A stretch of 64,000 nt of DNA from Macrotis lagotis. Lineage: Eukaryota; Chordata; Mammalia; Peramelemorphia; Peramelidae. Below, piece by piece: positions 34,785 to 46,084 of this stretch (positions are counted from its first letter, which is position 1; each line of letters opens with the position of its first letter). Under the pieces are notes generated by a model that made no database searches, was not told the origin of the DNA, and worked only from the letters and a program-made list of their open reading frames with translations. The translations under genes and the position numbers were made by a program. The DNA lies in the NCBI RefSeq assembly GCF_037893015.1, contig NC_133665.1:22330869-22394868 (forward strand), given 5' to 3'.

Positions 34785-34990
34785 GGGGTAGCCAGGTGAC
34801 TCAGTGAATGGAACCCTGGAGCTAGAATAAGACCTCCAGTTCATATCCTGCCTCAACACTTAGGAGCTTTGTGATCCTGGGCAAGTCACTGGGATTTAGC
34901 TTTCTAGGATGGGGAAAATAATAGCATTTGTCTCATGGAATTATGAGGATTAAATATGATAGTCAATATAAAACCCTTGGTAAACCATAA
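34785..34990 (+). mobile_element. CORE-SINE (MIR-like)
   Basis: Head GGGTAGCCAGGTGACTCAGT, core TGATCCTGGGCAAGTCACTG, then GAGGATTAAATATGATAGTC. Confidence 0.7.
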
Positions 34991-34999
34991 AACCCATAG

Positions 35000-35250
35000 A
35001 AGAGTTGTTGTGTTGTTTCAATCATGTTTGATCCCATTTGGGATTTTCTTGGCAGTTTTCTACTGCATTGGTTCCACTTTTCCTTCTCTAGCTCATTTTA
35101 CAGATGAGGAAACGGAGGCAAACGGGGAAAGGGACTTGCCCAGGGTCACATAGCTAGTAAGTGTCTGAGGATGGATCTAAACTCAGGGTCTTCCTGAGTC
35201 CAGGTCTGGTGCTATATTGCAATGAGCTACCTAGCTGCTCCAATATAAGG
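35000..35250 (-). mobile_element. MAR1 CORE-SINE, antisense
   Basis: GATCCCATTTGGGATTTTCT, CTCATTTTACAGATGAGGAA, CAGGGTCACATAGCTAGTAA, GGTCTTCCTGAGTCCAGG, CTACCTAGCTGC. Confidence 0.88.
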
Positions 35251-35469
35251 GCTAGTTTTTATGAAATGTATAATGATAAATTCTTAGCCTTCACCTCCGA
35301 GGAAGAAATATCTAGTCTAGAAAGGGTGGCCAGAGTGAGCAGGTTTCCTTCCCTAGCAGTGAGCTCACTCTCATGGGGAGAAAATAAGACCCTTTCTTGT
35401 GTTATCTCTCAAGAAAAAAGTCTCATTTGTCCTGCATTATAATACTGATTAAACAGGAAAAGAGAGAAA

Positions 35470-35640
35470 ATTAGAAAGTTAGCACACTGGAAAGAGTTCT
35501 GGATTCAATGTCAGGAAATTTGGGCTGTGGTTCTGACTCTGCCATTGCCTGGCTGTGTGACTTTGATCAAACCGATGAACCTCTCTGGAGCTCAGTTTTC
35601 TCATCAGTGAAAATGAATGAACTCTAAGGTCATGACTTTT
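35470..35640 (+). mobile_element. CORE-SINE (MIR-like)
   Basis: GAGTTCTGGATTCAATGTCA, GCTGTGTGACTTTGATCAAA, TCAGTTTTCTCATCAGTGAA, ACTCTAAGGTCATGAC. Confidence 0.75.
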
Positions 35641-36084
35641 GACCTTCAACTGTCAAGTCATCCAAGTAGTCATTAAGCAGCTGTTTGCATTTGGCACTAA
35701 ATTAGTCACCTTTATAAATAGGATCAGTTTCATTCTTTGTGCATAGTGTCTGGCACATGGGAGACAATGTCTATGGGGATGCTTCATGAGAATTTTGAAA
35801 AACCATGATCTCTGTCCCTATGGCTTTTTCCAAAGGAGCAAGATGTAATAACATGATAGTGAGCACTTTTAGGTGAGCAGCACTTTGTGGTGTTTAGCTA
35901 ATAGTTGTTTAGAGTCCATACAAAAGAGATTTTTGAGATTCAGAAGATATCCACCTGGTGGTAAGTTCAGCATGGACCTTGGTTAAGTATGATTCCCACC
36001 CCCCCTTCCATGTTTGTGAAATACACAGCTTGAGCCTGATTGTACATGTCTTTAAGATTTCTTTCAATAAGAAAACACTTTATG
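35641..36084. other. Unassigned sequence
   Basis: No gene or repeat recognised. Confidence 0.45.
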
Positions 36085-36847
36085 TAAAAAAGAAGAGGAA
36101 GAAGTAGGAGAAAGAGAAGTAAAGGAGAAGGAGAAGAGAAGAAAGGAAGGAAGAAGAAGACAAAGAGGAGGAAGGAGGAGAAGGAAGGAGAAGGAAGGAG
36201 AAGGAGGAGAAGGAAAAGAAGAAGAGGAAGGAAGGAGATGGAGGAAGAGAAGGAGAAAGAGAAGGAGAAGATGAAAAAGAAGGAGGAGAAGGAAAGATGG
36301 AGGAGGAGAAGGTGGAGAAGGAGAAGGAAAGAGAAGAACAAAGAGAAGGAGAAAGGAGGAGGAGAAGAAGGAAGGAGAAGGAAGGGGAAGGAGAAGGAAG
36401 GGAGAAGGAAGGGGGAGGAGAAGGAAGGGAGAGGAGAAAGGGAAGGGGAAGGAGAAGGAGAAGAAGGGGAAGGAGAAGGGGAAGGAGAAGGAAAAGGGGA
36501 AGGGGAAGGGGAGGGAAGGGGAAGGGGAAGGAAGGGGAAGGAAGGGGAAGGAGAAGGAAGGGGGAGGAGAAAGGGAAGGAGAAGGAAGGGGAAGGAGAGA
36601 AGGAGAAGGAAGGAGAAGGGAAGGAGAAGGAAGGGGAAGGAGAAGGAGAAGGAAGGAGAAGGGAAGGAGAAGGAAGGGGAAGGAGAAGGAGAAGGAGAAG
36701 GAGAAGGAAGGGGAAGGAGAAGGAGAAGGAAGGGGAAGGAGAAGGAAGGGGAAGGAGGAAGGAGAAGGGAAGGGGAAGGAGAAGGAGAAGGAGAAGGAGA
36801 AGGAGAAGGAGAAGGAGAAGGAGAAGGAGAAGGAAGGAGGAGAAAAG
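36085..36847 (+). repeat. Homopurine (GGA/GAA)n tract
   Basis: A 763-bp purine tract on the plus strand, with GAAGGA and GGGGAA units. 36340-36847 is 508 consecutive purines without interruption. The left part holds scattered pyrimidines. Long open frames appear on both strands (up to 310 codons, Ser/Pro/Leu- or Glu/Lys/Arg/Gly-rich), but these are artefacts of a repeat lacking stop codons. Mirror-symmetric purine runs of this kind can form triplex (H-) DNA. GGGG runs near 36496-36527 also meet a G-quadruplex pattern. Confidence 0.98.
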
Positions 36848-37104
36848 TACCCAGAATGAAGCCTTCTTTTGATAGATCAAGCTCCATTTCTCTCTTCAAT
36901 CTCTACCTAACCCCTCCTCACATTCTACTTTAGGCTTTGTGAAAGATGAGCTAGAAAGACTAGAAAGAAAGGTGGGAGAAATGCTCCACAGTGCACCATT
37001 TATACCCACTTAGAAGTCAATAAAGGTGTTCAATGAAGTGGAAATCCATTTCTGTCTCTTCCCCCGACAATGGTGCTGGTGTTGTGGATGATCCATAAAT
37101 GTAT

Positions 37105-37200
37105 GTATCAATCAGCAGCAAACATTTATTAAGCACCTACTATATTCAGAGACTTTTCTGAGAGCCAGGTCTGGGATGCAAAGACAAAAATGAAACACAT
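37105..37200 (+). mobile_element. Ancient therian repeat fragment
   Basis: AACATTTATTAAGCACCTAC and the following TATATTCAGAGACTT match the start of the family at 25530. Confidence 0.5.
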
Positions 37201-37264
37201 TTTGCCCACAGGGATTAGGTTACTACTTCTCAGTGCCCTCTGGATTCCTGTAGAGGTGATTGCT

Positions 37265-37420
37265 GTGAAAGAGCTCTGGATTCAGAATCAGGAGACTGAG
37301 ATTAAAATTCCAACACTGCCATTTGGCAATTTTATAATTATAGGCAAATCATTTACGTTCTCTGGGCCTTAATTTTCTCAGCTACAAAAAGGGTATAATA
37401 ATACTTGTGCTATCTTCCTC
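37265..37420 (+). mobile_element. CORE-SINE (MIR-like)
   Basis: AGCTCTGGATTCAGAATCAG, ATAGGCAAATCATTTACG, GGGCCTTAATTTTCTCAG. Confidence 0.7.
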
Positions 37421-38920
37421 CAGAGCAGTAACTAAGCCTTTATCCTAGAGTAAAAATTTAAAAGATTTATATTCCATCCATGTAAGTGAATCTAACATGT
37501 ACCTGGAATTGTGCTTGCAGCCAGGGTGATATAGAAGCCAGAGTCTATGAGCTATCTTTTCATTGTTAAAATTTTAGGATGAATATTTATAACTCAGAAA
37601 GCAGAAAATGCTATAAACCAGAGTTTGCTTTGTTAATTATTTAGACTAAACACAGTGATAGAAAAATATTATTAATACAGGTTAAACTTAAAAGTCTGTC
37701 ATATATACATATATTCTTTCCCCACAGAACAGTTGTTAAACATTTAGCAGCTCTGAGGAACTTCTCTCCATCCTCAGAAATATCCTCTACATATCCCAAG
37801 GTTTCTTCTCTCCCCAAGGTTACATTAGCTCTGAAGGACTGTGCTCATATAGATCAAACTACATTTATGAAAAAAGTTATGGTATATCAATACTTTGGTA
37901 TCTACTTTGGAGATAGATGAATAATTGATAGAAGTGGGGGGGAGAGAGAATGGGGCCCTTTCTAGATTAAAAAGAACCCCTTCAGTTTTTAATTGTACTA
38001 AACTCTACCACTGCAATGGACTAAGGAATTGATGATTGACAATTCTGAACTGAAGTAATCAAATGCTCACGGATCCTAAGGGGGTAGGTGTAGGAAGAAG
38101 CAGAATTGGGGTAGTCTGGCTCTACCAAATCTTCCTGGAATTTCCTTTTTTTTTTTTTTTTTGGTTGCTGGCCTGATTTTCTATTCTGTCTCTAAAGCCT
38201 TTTGTTGGCCTGTCTGCTCACTTTTAAATAAAAGACCTAAATTCTGAAGGAAAAAAAAAAAAGTGTTAGGCCTTAGATTCTTAGGTCATCCATTCACAAT
38301 CTCTAAAATAATGGAATAGAGTACTAGCCAAAGACAGCTCCATCCTTATGAGCATGAACAGTGTGCTCAGTCTGATGCAAGTCCCGATGCAGATTTCAGA
38401 GCATGCACAAGTATGGCAAAGAGGGTCCTTTGGGATTAACTGCTAAACCAGAAACAGCGATGCACACAAAATTTACTAATCAGCCAGCCAAATCACGATT
38501 TTTTTCTTTGGAGATATCAAAGTTTTCTTGTAGCTGAATCCATTGAAGAGAATCAATAAAATCCAGCTTAGCAGTGAATTGGACCTGGTAGCCAAGATAT
38601 CATTTTTATGGGGCAGCATCATCCATGGGTCTCCCTCTTTGTGGAAGTGAATTTGGTGGAACAAATGCTTTGAAGCAATCACTTTAGGTTTGAGTCTTCT
38701 TAGGGAGGCCAGTTGTGTATAATATATTTGTATTTCTGTTCTTGGTATATCTTCTCAGTAAATATCTCATTGTAAAAACTTAATTGATATTAACTGGCTA
38801 AATGACATCAGTATACCAATCATTAGATCAATCCAATGATATAACTGTACTGGCGATTGATATCAGAGAAAATACATTGGAATGAGAGCCTGAACCAATA
38901 GTATTAGAAAGTCACCCTGT
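37421..38920. other. Mostly unassigned; A-tailed segment at 38150-38262
   Basis: No gene. An AATAAA at 38227-38232 lies 18 bp upstream of an A12 run (38251-38262), the arrangement of a retroposed 3' end, but no parent transcript or TSD was identified. Confidence 0.4.
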
Positions 38921-39063
38921 GGGGAGGCTAGGTGGTACAGTGGATAGAGCACCAGCTCTAGAGTCAGGAGTACCTGAGTTAATATCCGGCCTTAGACACT
39001 TAATAATTACCTAACTGTGTGGCCTTGGGCAAGCCACTTAACTCCATTGCTTTGCAAAAACCT
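38921..39063 (+). mobile_element. tRNA-derived SINE with (GA)n tail
   Basis: Flanks AGAAAGTCACCCTG and AGAAAGTTTCCCTG form a TSD with two mismatches. The B box is damaged (GAGTTAATATCC). The tail has become a short (GA)n run at 39066-39088. Confidence 0.88.
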
Positions 39064-39229
39064 TAAAGAGAGAGAGAGAGAGAGAGAAAGTTTCCCTGCT
39101 GCTTCTCAGAAGCCTGATCCAGTTATAAAGAGCCAGGCTTCTGGGGACCCAACTCATTGGAAGTACATGCTGAGATAAGGAGAAAGGCTACACTAAAATT
39201 ATATATTTACATACATTTATATAATTTTA

Positions 39230-39415
39230 TTTTCCTCATAATCCCTCTTTGAGCTAGATAGTATAAGAATTATTATCCTCATTTTATAAATGAAGAGATA
39301 AAAGTACAGAGAGGTTAAACAATTTGCCTGTTGATCTTCATGTCATTGCTAAGAATTAGATGGAAGAACCCAATTCTCCCATCCCAAGTCTTTCAAGGTC
39401 TTTCTCTGTTATAAG
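39230..39415 (-). mobile_element. MIR SINE, antisense
   Basis: ATTATTATCCTCATTTTATA, AATGAAGAGATAAAAGTACA, GAGGTTAAACAATTTGCC: antisense MIR core. Confidence 0.65.
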
Positions 39416-39884
39416 AACTATGATTTTAGTAGTCATAACTCAATGGTTATTACTATTTTTTCATTAATACAGATGTCTATATAACCAAGCAGTTATGAAC
39501 TTCAGCCTATGAACTGTGCTGGCTTCATGGAAGTTGCATTTTCTCAGTAGCAGCTGAGCTCTAAGCTGTGACCCTGAGGAAATAGCTGTAGATCTCTCCT
39601 TACTTAGAAGCCAAATATTTTGGTGCATGTTTTTGTTACTGCTCTTTCCATTTAGGAAGTGATTAACTTTTCAAATGACTAATGTTTTATTTTCTCTGTG
39701 GATTATCTTTTTTTTTGTTCCTTCATCTTGTCTTATAATAATTTCTGGAAAGATGGTACTTTCCCAGCTGCAGTGAAGGTCATGGACTCCCTGTGAACTC
39801 GACAGTCACTGAGACACTAGTCTGGTTGGATCAACAGATTTCTAGAGTCAGGAGGTGTTTTTGTCTGTGGGTTGGAACTAGTAG

Positions 39885-40030
39885 AACAGAGATTTTGAGC
39901 TGTAAGGAACCTTAGAATTCTTATCAGTTCAACCCTTCTCATTTTACAATTAAGGGAATTGAGGCACATAGCTGGTATCTGGGTTAGGATTTGAACTCAA
40001 GTCTTCCTAACTCTAAGTCTACCTCTTTGA
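39885..40030 (-). mobile_element. CORE-SINE, antisense
   Basis: GAGCTGTAAGGAACCTTAGA, CTCATTTTACAATTAAGGGA, GATTTGAACTCAAGTCTTCC. Confidence 0.7.
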
Positions 40031-40219
40031 GCATTTATATTGTGTGTGCATATTGTATATGTGTATTTTGGTGTGAATCAGTATTTGTAGTCTGTGGTCC
40101 CAGAGGAGTATTCTTTCAATTATATATCTGTTAGTGATCCATTTTTTGTCTTATTTGATCTTGAGTTTAAAATAAGAGGTCATTTGGTACTGTTGTCCAT
40201 GGTCAGGAAATCAATGGGA

Positions 40220-40600
40220 ATTGTAGAATAATATGATTTCAAATTAGAGGTCATCTAGATCAGCACATATCCAAAGAGAATTTTCTCTATAGTATTTTCC
40301 CAAGTGGGATTACACATCCTATTCAGGAAGACCTCCAGTGATGAATTCACTACCAGTCATGGCAGCCTATTTCACTTTTGTGAAATACTAATATTAGAAA
40401 GTTTGGGGTTTTTACCTTTACATTGAATTACTGTATTTCTACAATATCTGCCCATTGCTCTTACTTTTTCCCACAATGAGTCTAAATCTTTCATATGCCA
40501 AATTCTTTGAATCAGTCCTCAGGTCCCAACTAAGCCTTCTCTTCTTTAAGATGAATGGCTAGAGTTCCTGCAGTATACAAGTACTAACTTTTGGACTTCC
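40220..40600 (-). mobile_element. CR1/L3 LINE fragment, antisense
   Basis: TTAGAGGTCATCTAGATCAG, GAAGACCTCCAGTGATGAAT, ATGGCAGCCTATTTCAC, CCAACTAAGCCTTCTC: diverged L3 3' region. Confidence 0.6.
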
Positions 40601-40829
40601 TGATTTTCTATCCTCATCAACATCTTGCACAATGTGAAGTTTTACCTGTGACCATTTTGCAAATATGAATAGACTAGTTCATCTTTTAATGAGACTATCA
40701 ACTCTTTCCTTTTGTATACTATAGCTCGAATTTTGGATACTACATTAGAATTCTTTATACTATCATGCCATATCATTGACTCATATTGAGTAGACAGACT
40801 TGGGAAATGTCTGTGAACTGGAAAGTTAA

Positions 40830-41045
40830 TGATTATAGCTAGCATTTATGGAGCTCTTGATATAGGCTAGGCACTTTACAAACATTACCTTGTTTTATTC
40901 TTACAACAACCTAAATATACATGTTATTATTATCCCCATTTTACAGTTGAGGAAACTGAGGTTGTGACTAATAAGTTTCTGAAGCCACATTTGAACTCAG
41001 ATTTTCCTCCAGAACTCTATCAACTGTGTTCCCTGGCTGTCTCTG
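40830..41045 (-). mobile_element. MIR SINE, antisense
   Basis: GGCACTTTACAAACATTACC, ATTATTATCCCCATTTTACA, GAGGAAACTGAGG, CATTTGAACTCAGATTTTCC. Confidence 0.75.
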
Positions 41046-41529
41046 AGTTACAGAGCAGAGCCCCTAAATATTTATCTCATGAATAATTATCTAGTTGTGT
41101 CAACCCTGTTTTATATTTGTACAGTTTTATTCTTCTTAACCCAAGGGTGAAACTTTATATTTATCCCATGAAATTTTATTAGATTTAGTTCATCATTCTA
41201 GTCATTTTAAATATTTCTGGATATTGATTCTGTTGTCCAAGGTATTAATTATATTTCCAAGGACGCGAGAATTCATTAGGAGCACAGTGAAGTCTTTTTA
41301 ACAACTTAAGCCACTAAGCTTTTCCTCTTTTCTGGTTAAGAATGAAGCCCCAGGCATTGGTTAGATAGTGAATGGAAGGATTATAGCCTGATGGTTGCAA
41401 GCAGATAAATAGACTCTCTATATACCTACCTACCAGAAAAGTTTATTTAGATGAATAGAGGTATGTTACCAACCAGTCACCAAATTCTACTTCTGTTCTT
41501 CCTTAAAGTATTTTTTTTTTAGGAAAACT

Positions 41530-41830
41530 TAAATTTGAATCCTCTCCCAGACACTTAGTAGATGTGTGACCCTGAGCAATACTCCATTTCTTTTTTTTAT
41601 ATATACTTTTTTTTTTTGGCAAGGCAAACGGTGTTAAGTGGCTTGCCCAAGGCCACACAGCTAGGTAATTATTAAGTGTATGAGACTGGATTTGAACCCA
41701 CGTACTCCTGACTCCAGGGCCAGTGCTTTATCCATTGCGCCACCTAGCCCCGCCCCATACTCAATTTCTTTTTCTGCAAAATAGTAGATGATAATAGCAC
41801 CCACCTATATTGTGGTGAGGATCAACTTCC
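41530..41830 (+). mobile_element. MIR SINE split by a younger SINE
   Basis: AATCCTCTCCCAGACACTTA and TGTGTGACCCTGAGC before the insertion, and TTTCTGCAAAATAGTAGATG after it, are the two halves of one MIR. Confidence 0.7.
41595..41756 (-). mobile_element. tRNA-derived SINE, antisense, inside MIR
   Basis: 16-bp TSD with one mismatch (ATACTCCATTTCTTTT at 41579-41594, ATACTCAATTTCTTTT at 41757-41772). Close to the window consensus. Confidence 0.94.
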
Positions 41831-41844
41831 TCTAGGATAATATT

Positions 41845-42020
41845 AATTCAAACTTCCTTGCTTGACATTTAAATCCTTCAAGTGGATCTGGGAGCAGATT
41901 ACTTTTCCAGTTTTATTATAAATTCTTCCCCTCCACATATTCTACATAAAAGTCAAACTGCTCTACTTGGTGTTCCTCTTATTACTGTTGTACAGCTTGT
42001 CTGTATCTACTGTGATGAAT
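41845..42020 (+). mobile_element. L2 LINE fragment
   Basis: Old pyrimidine-rich L2-like sequence (TGACATTTAAATCCTTCA, CTTCCCCTCCACATATTC). The assignment is tentative. Confidence 0.4.
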
Positions 42021-42508
42021 TTTATAATGTATGACTTGGAATCTCTTTGACTCCTAGTTATGTGCATGAGATTATTATTTCACTCTGTAGAAGTTGAAAC
42101 TTCTATCTTTCCTTACTTGTAGAGTATAAATGATCTATTTACACATATATACATATCCATGTATACAGACACACATACATGACACACACATTCATACACA
42201 CATACATGACATATGCATACAGACACACAGACATGACATATACATATTCATGTATGCAGACACACATTCAAAATAGGGATAGGGAGTGGACCTGTGATTT
42301 TTATGGGAAATGCTCAGATAAGGAAGCTTCTGCCAATCACAAATTGTCCTCTTTAACTTGTAGTCTTAGAAGTTTTCAAAGAATACCTGGTGCTTGAGAG
42401 ATTTGCCAAGTATAATGTGGCTAGTTGGGATGGGATTAATACAGTCCCTACCATATGTCAGCCAAGCATTTTACAAATATCTCATTTACAATACAAAACA
42501 CATTTCTT

Positions 42509-42672
42509 TCTTTTTCTTTTTTCTTTTTTTTAGTTTTTGCAAGGCAATGGGGTTAAGTGACTTGCCCAAGGCCACACAGCTAGGTAATTATTAAGTGTCT
42601 GAGGCTGGATTTGAACTCAGGGACTCCTGACTCCAGGGCTGGTGCTCTATCCACTGTGCCACCTAGCCACTC
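42509..42672 (-). mobile_element. tRNA-derived SINE, antisense
   Basis: Perfect 15-bp TSD CAAAACACATTTCTT (42494-42508, 42673-42687). Intact boxes on the minus strand. Confidence 0.95.
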
Positions 42673-42689
42673 CAAAACACATTTCTTAA

Positions 42690-43040
42690 ATGCTTATTAT
42701 GTGACCCATACTCTGTTAAGCTCTGGGGATATAAAGAAGAGCAAGAAAGACAATTCCTACCCTCAAAGAAACTTACACTCCAATGAAAGAAGGCAGTATT
42801 ATGAAAGGAAGATGGGGAAGGGCAGGGGAAGAATTCAGTGGGGATTCACAGGTTTTATGTTAGGGATGAGGAATCAGGCTATGCCATTTTTTTGGTAGGG
42901 GGTGGTTAGTATTCAAGGTGAACTTTGTGGTTAGTATTCAAGGTGAACTTTGAAGGAATCTAAGGATTTCAAGAAGTAGAGTTGAAGAGAAAGGGTATAT
43001 TAGGCATGAGGGACAGCCTATGAGAAGTGTGGAGGTGGGG
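42690..43040 (+). mobile_element. Ancient therian repeat with 25-bp duplication
   Basis: AAGCTCTGGGGATATAAAGA, CTCAAAGAAACTTACACTCC, then GGCATGAGGGACAGCC. A perfect tandem duplication of a 25-bp unit (starting GTGGTTAGTATTCAAGG) occupies 42902-42951. Confidence 0.6.
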
Positions 43041-43387
43041 TATATAACAATTTTTAAATTTGGGAACATTCACCACCTAAGGATTATCTCTAGTTGAAGA
43101 CTGTAAGTTATTACATTTTTTTGTATTGACTGATATGTAGCTGCATCTGCACTAGGAGGAGAAGGAAAAGGTCCATGCATAAGATTTAGAAAACTAACCA
43201 AAGATTTTCAAAGGATACAACTGATGTGGAAGTGGATCTGGAAACAGGATACTGAAGTCTACCAAATCTACATCCAAACTGTAATTGTGGTAAGGGACAG
43301 AACTGGCTTCCTGGTCATCCCAGTCTGAACCAAGGAGTTGATCAAAGAGAGCTGAAGATGGAAAGTGGAATGAGCCAGAAAATCCCA

Positions 43388-43655
43388 GTGTTGTTGTTGT
43401 TCTTTTTGTTCATTCATTTCAGTTGTGTCCAACTCTTTGTGATCCTACTTGGGATTTTCTTGGCAAAGATAACAAGTAGTTTGCCATCTCCTTCTCCAGC
43501 TCATTGTCCTCAGATGAGGAAACTGAGGCAAACAGAGTAAGATGATGTACTCAAGGTCACACAGTCAGTAAGCATGTGAGACCAGATTTGAAATCAAGAA
43601 AATGAGTCTTCCTGACTCCAGGCCCAATACTAGCCACTGTACCACCTAGCTGCCT
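43388..43655 (-). mobile_element. MAR1 CORE-SINE, antisense, full length
   Basis: Begins with (GTT)n, then CAGTTGTGTCCAACTCTTTG, GATTTTCTTGGCAAAGATAA, CTCATTGTCCTCAGATGAGG, GAGTCTTCCTGACTCCAGGC, TACCACCTAGCTGCC. Confidence 0.9.
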
Positions 43656-43774
43656 CAACAGACCTGGTAGTCTGCACTCTAAAAGAAAGCTTTGAGTGGA
43701 GTTTACTATTTCATCCTCCTGCCCTCCATTCATAGAAGAGAGGAAACTGAGGAGGTCAGCAACCCTTCTAACAA

Positions 43775-43925
43775 ATATTGTTATTACCCCCATTTGACAG
43801 TTGAGGAAACTAAAGTAAATAGAAGCTAAATGCCAGGGTTACATGGTTAATAGGATCTGAGGCCAGATTGAACCCAGGTCTTTTTGGCTTTAAAGCTAGT
43901 TCTTTGTTCACTATGCCATGGACCC
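43775..43925 (-). mobile_element. CORE-SINE, antisense
   Basis: ATTACCCCCATTTGACAGTT, GAGGAAACTAAAG, TTGAACCCAGGTC, CACTATGCCATG. Confidence 0.7.
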
Positions 43926-45125
43926 CTACCATAATAGACTATATAAGTAATGGGGGACAAAGGCCACTGAGATATCAATCCTTTGAGTAGGAGCAATCTG
44001 CAACTTGTCTGCTATGAACACGTGGAAGCTCAGACAACTTGATCCAGAAAACTTCTGAGCATAAGCAAGTTTTCTTTGGCTATTTCTTGTTGGTTTACTG
44101 CATGGTGAAGAAAATCCTAAAACTGGCTATTATTGCCAGAACTGAATGGTCATATAAAAAAGTCACAAACTTTCTATTCTGGCAATGACTGAGGCAAGTC
44201 TGCTATTACTACTACTAATCCTTTAATATTGAAGAGGACAACACTGACCAACCAAGAATTAGTGGTGAGAGTTGCATGATTCTGTTTATTATAGTGAGGC
44301 ATCCTTCTTACTTACCTTTACTGGAATTGTTCCATCCCATAGCATGAATGATAAAAAACAGGACTATTAGAAATGGTCTGGCTCCCACCAGAGCTCTTGG
44401 ACTTAAATTGGGTTTGCTTCCTCCTATATCAGTGAGGCACTGTGATATATAGTGACAGAATACAACCACCTGATAGATCCTAACCCTTCTTTCGATGGCC
44501 TCTAGGTGGAGTGAGAAGTATTAGCTCTGGTGGTCTACCTTCCCCACCTATGGCTGATATGAATTACCAGGTTGTTTTCTGGTCTTTGTTCTGTTTTGCT
44601 CTTAGATGAAGGAAAATAGCTGATTAAATAGTTAAACATGATGGAAAAAGAAAAAAAAACAACCAATCCATGAATATACTCATGCCTTCACATCTGCCCG
44701 ATGACCCTTATCTTTTTCTCTCCTCACCTGGAGGCTTACAGCAGTCCTTGCTCCTATCACTCACCAAGAAAAAAAGACAATCTGGGTCTCTTTCTGACCT
44801 TTTGCATGCATACTCAGGACTGGCAATTAAAGCAGTAATTAAAAAAAAGATTTCCTTGACTATGCCACAAACGGACAGAAAATAGCTTCTCAGAATACCT
44901 GCTTATGTTCTGATGTGGAGAGTGGGGGGGTGCCCTCCATTTTACTTTTTTGGAAACAGGGATCTACATAGTTTGACAGCAGGTGAAAGAGATTTCTTTG
45001 TTTGAATGACTAAACCTCATTGTCTAATATTCTCATTAAATAGTCAGTTTGTTTTAAAACAGAAGTTCTTAATTTCTGGAGGGTTATGAATTTCTTTGGT
45101 AGTCTGATGAAGTTCAGGAAGTTCA
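43926..45125. other. Unassigned sequence
   Basis: No gene or recognised repeat. Short open frames only. Confidence 0.45.
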
Positions 45126-45139
45126 AGACTCCCTTCTCA

Positions 45140-45321
45140 GGGTGGCTAGGTGGTGCAGTGGATAGAGCACTGGTCCTGGAGTCAGGAATACCTGAGTTCA
45201 AATCCAGCCTCAGATACTTAATAATTGCCTAGCTGTGTGGCCTTGGGCAAGCCACTTTACCCCATTGCCTTGCAAAAAAAAACCCCTAAAACAAAACAAA
45301 AACAAAAGCAAAAGCAAAAAC
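45140..45321 (+). mobile_element. tRNA-derived SINE with compound A-rich tail
   Basis: TSD AGACTCCCTTCTCA / AGACTTTCTTCTCA (45126-45139, 45322-45335). The tail runs through AAAAC and AAAAGC units. Confidence 0.92.
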
Positions 45322-45514
45322 AGACTTTCTTCTCAGAATAATATTCTTAATTGCATAAAATAATTATATAGTTATTTATATACAAACATTCATGCATACA
45401 CAGAGATATGCCTATATGCATAGATATACATGCGATAGCTACATACATATGTGTGCATATGTACATATATACATATAACAAATTCATAAACCCTAGATCA
45501 AGAACTCCAGCTAG

Positions 45515-45733
45515 GCCAGGCACAGTGGCGCAGGCTTATAATCCCTGCCACTTGAAGGTAAGTGAACAGGTGGATAGAGGGCTGTTGAAGGAAGGGAAAA
45601 CAAGCCCTTATTGGAAAAAGAGTAGGTCAAAGCTTCTATAATGATCAGCAATAGGACTGGACCAATGAATGGCCTCTCTGCTGTCACACTGGGAACAATA
45701 AGGAACCCCTGTCTCAAAAAACAAAACAAAATT
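45515..45733 (+). pseudogene. 7SL (SRP) RNA pseudogene, internally deleted
   Basis: Starts GCCAGGCACAGTGGCGCAGG, continues CTTATAATCCC (7SL 5' Alu-domain), and ends AGGAACCCCTGTCTC plus an A-rich tail. The 3' half contains TAGGTCAAAGCTTCTATAAT, GATCAGCAATAGGACTGG and CAATGAATGGCC, which match the S-domain/3' part of 7SL RNA that Alu and B1 lack. At about 200 nt against about 300 nt for 7SL, roughly 90 nt of the middle is missing. An A-tailed, mutated copy like this is a retroposed pseudogene. No TSD was found, because an (AT)n run follows the tail. Confidence 0.85.
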
Positions 45734-45736
45734 AAG

Positions 45737-45788
45737 ATATATATATATATATATAATATATATATATATAATATATATATATATTACA
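45737..45788. repeat. (AT)n microsatellite after 7SL tail
   Basis: TA repeats with ATAATA interruptions directly following the A-rich tail, a usual place for microsatellite birth. Confidence 0.95.
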
Positions 45789-46084
45789 TACACACATCTA
45801 TACATAAACATGTATATATAAAATAAAACAAAAAACTTATCTAAGAACATATATCCATTCACATGTGTGTATATGTATATACAATATTTATATGAATATT
45901 TAAATATATATGCACGTTCTTACATAACTAACTATATTAAGTAAGGTCTTTATTTCTAAGATCTTTGTTTATTAGAAGTTTGTTCCATTGTCCTAAATAA
46001 TCTGTTAGTATTTTATATGTAAAATGTCAAAGGAGCAAATAAAATCCTAAACACTTCTATGTAGCCTTTGATCCCTCTTCTAAG

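Noticed and set aside
35967..36933. Long open frames (310, 266, 231 and 191 codons) on both strands
   Set aside because: They are translations of a homopurine/homopyrimidine repeat that cannot form stop codons in some frames. No domain, splice or codon signal.
42130..42270. CRISPR-like or satellite array of ACATACATGACA units
   Set aside because: Short irregular ACAT/ACAC simple repeat without spacers, in a vertebrate genome.
45515..45733. Alu/primate contamination
   Set aside because: The 3' half contains 7SL S-domain sequence absent from Alu, the divergence is high, and the flanks are marsupial repeats.
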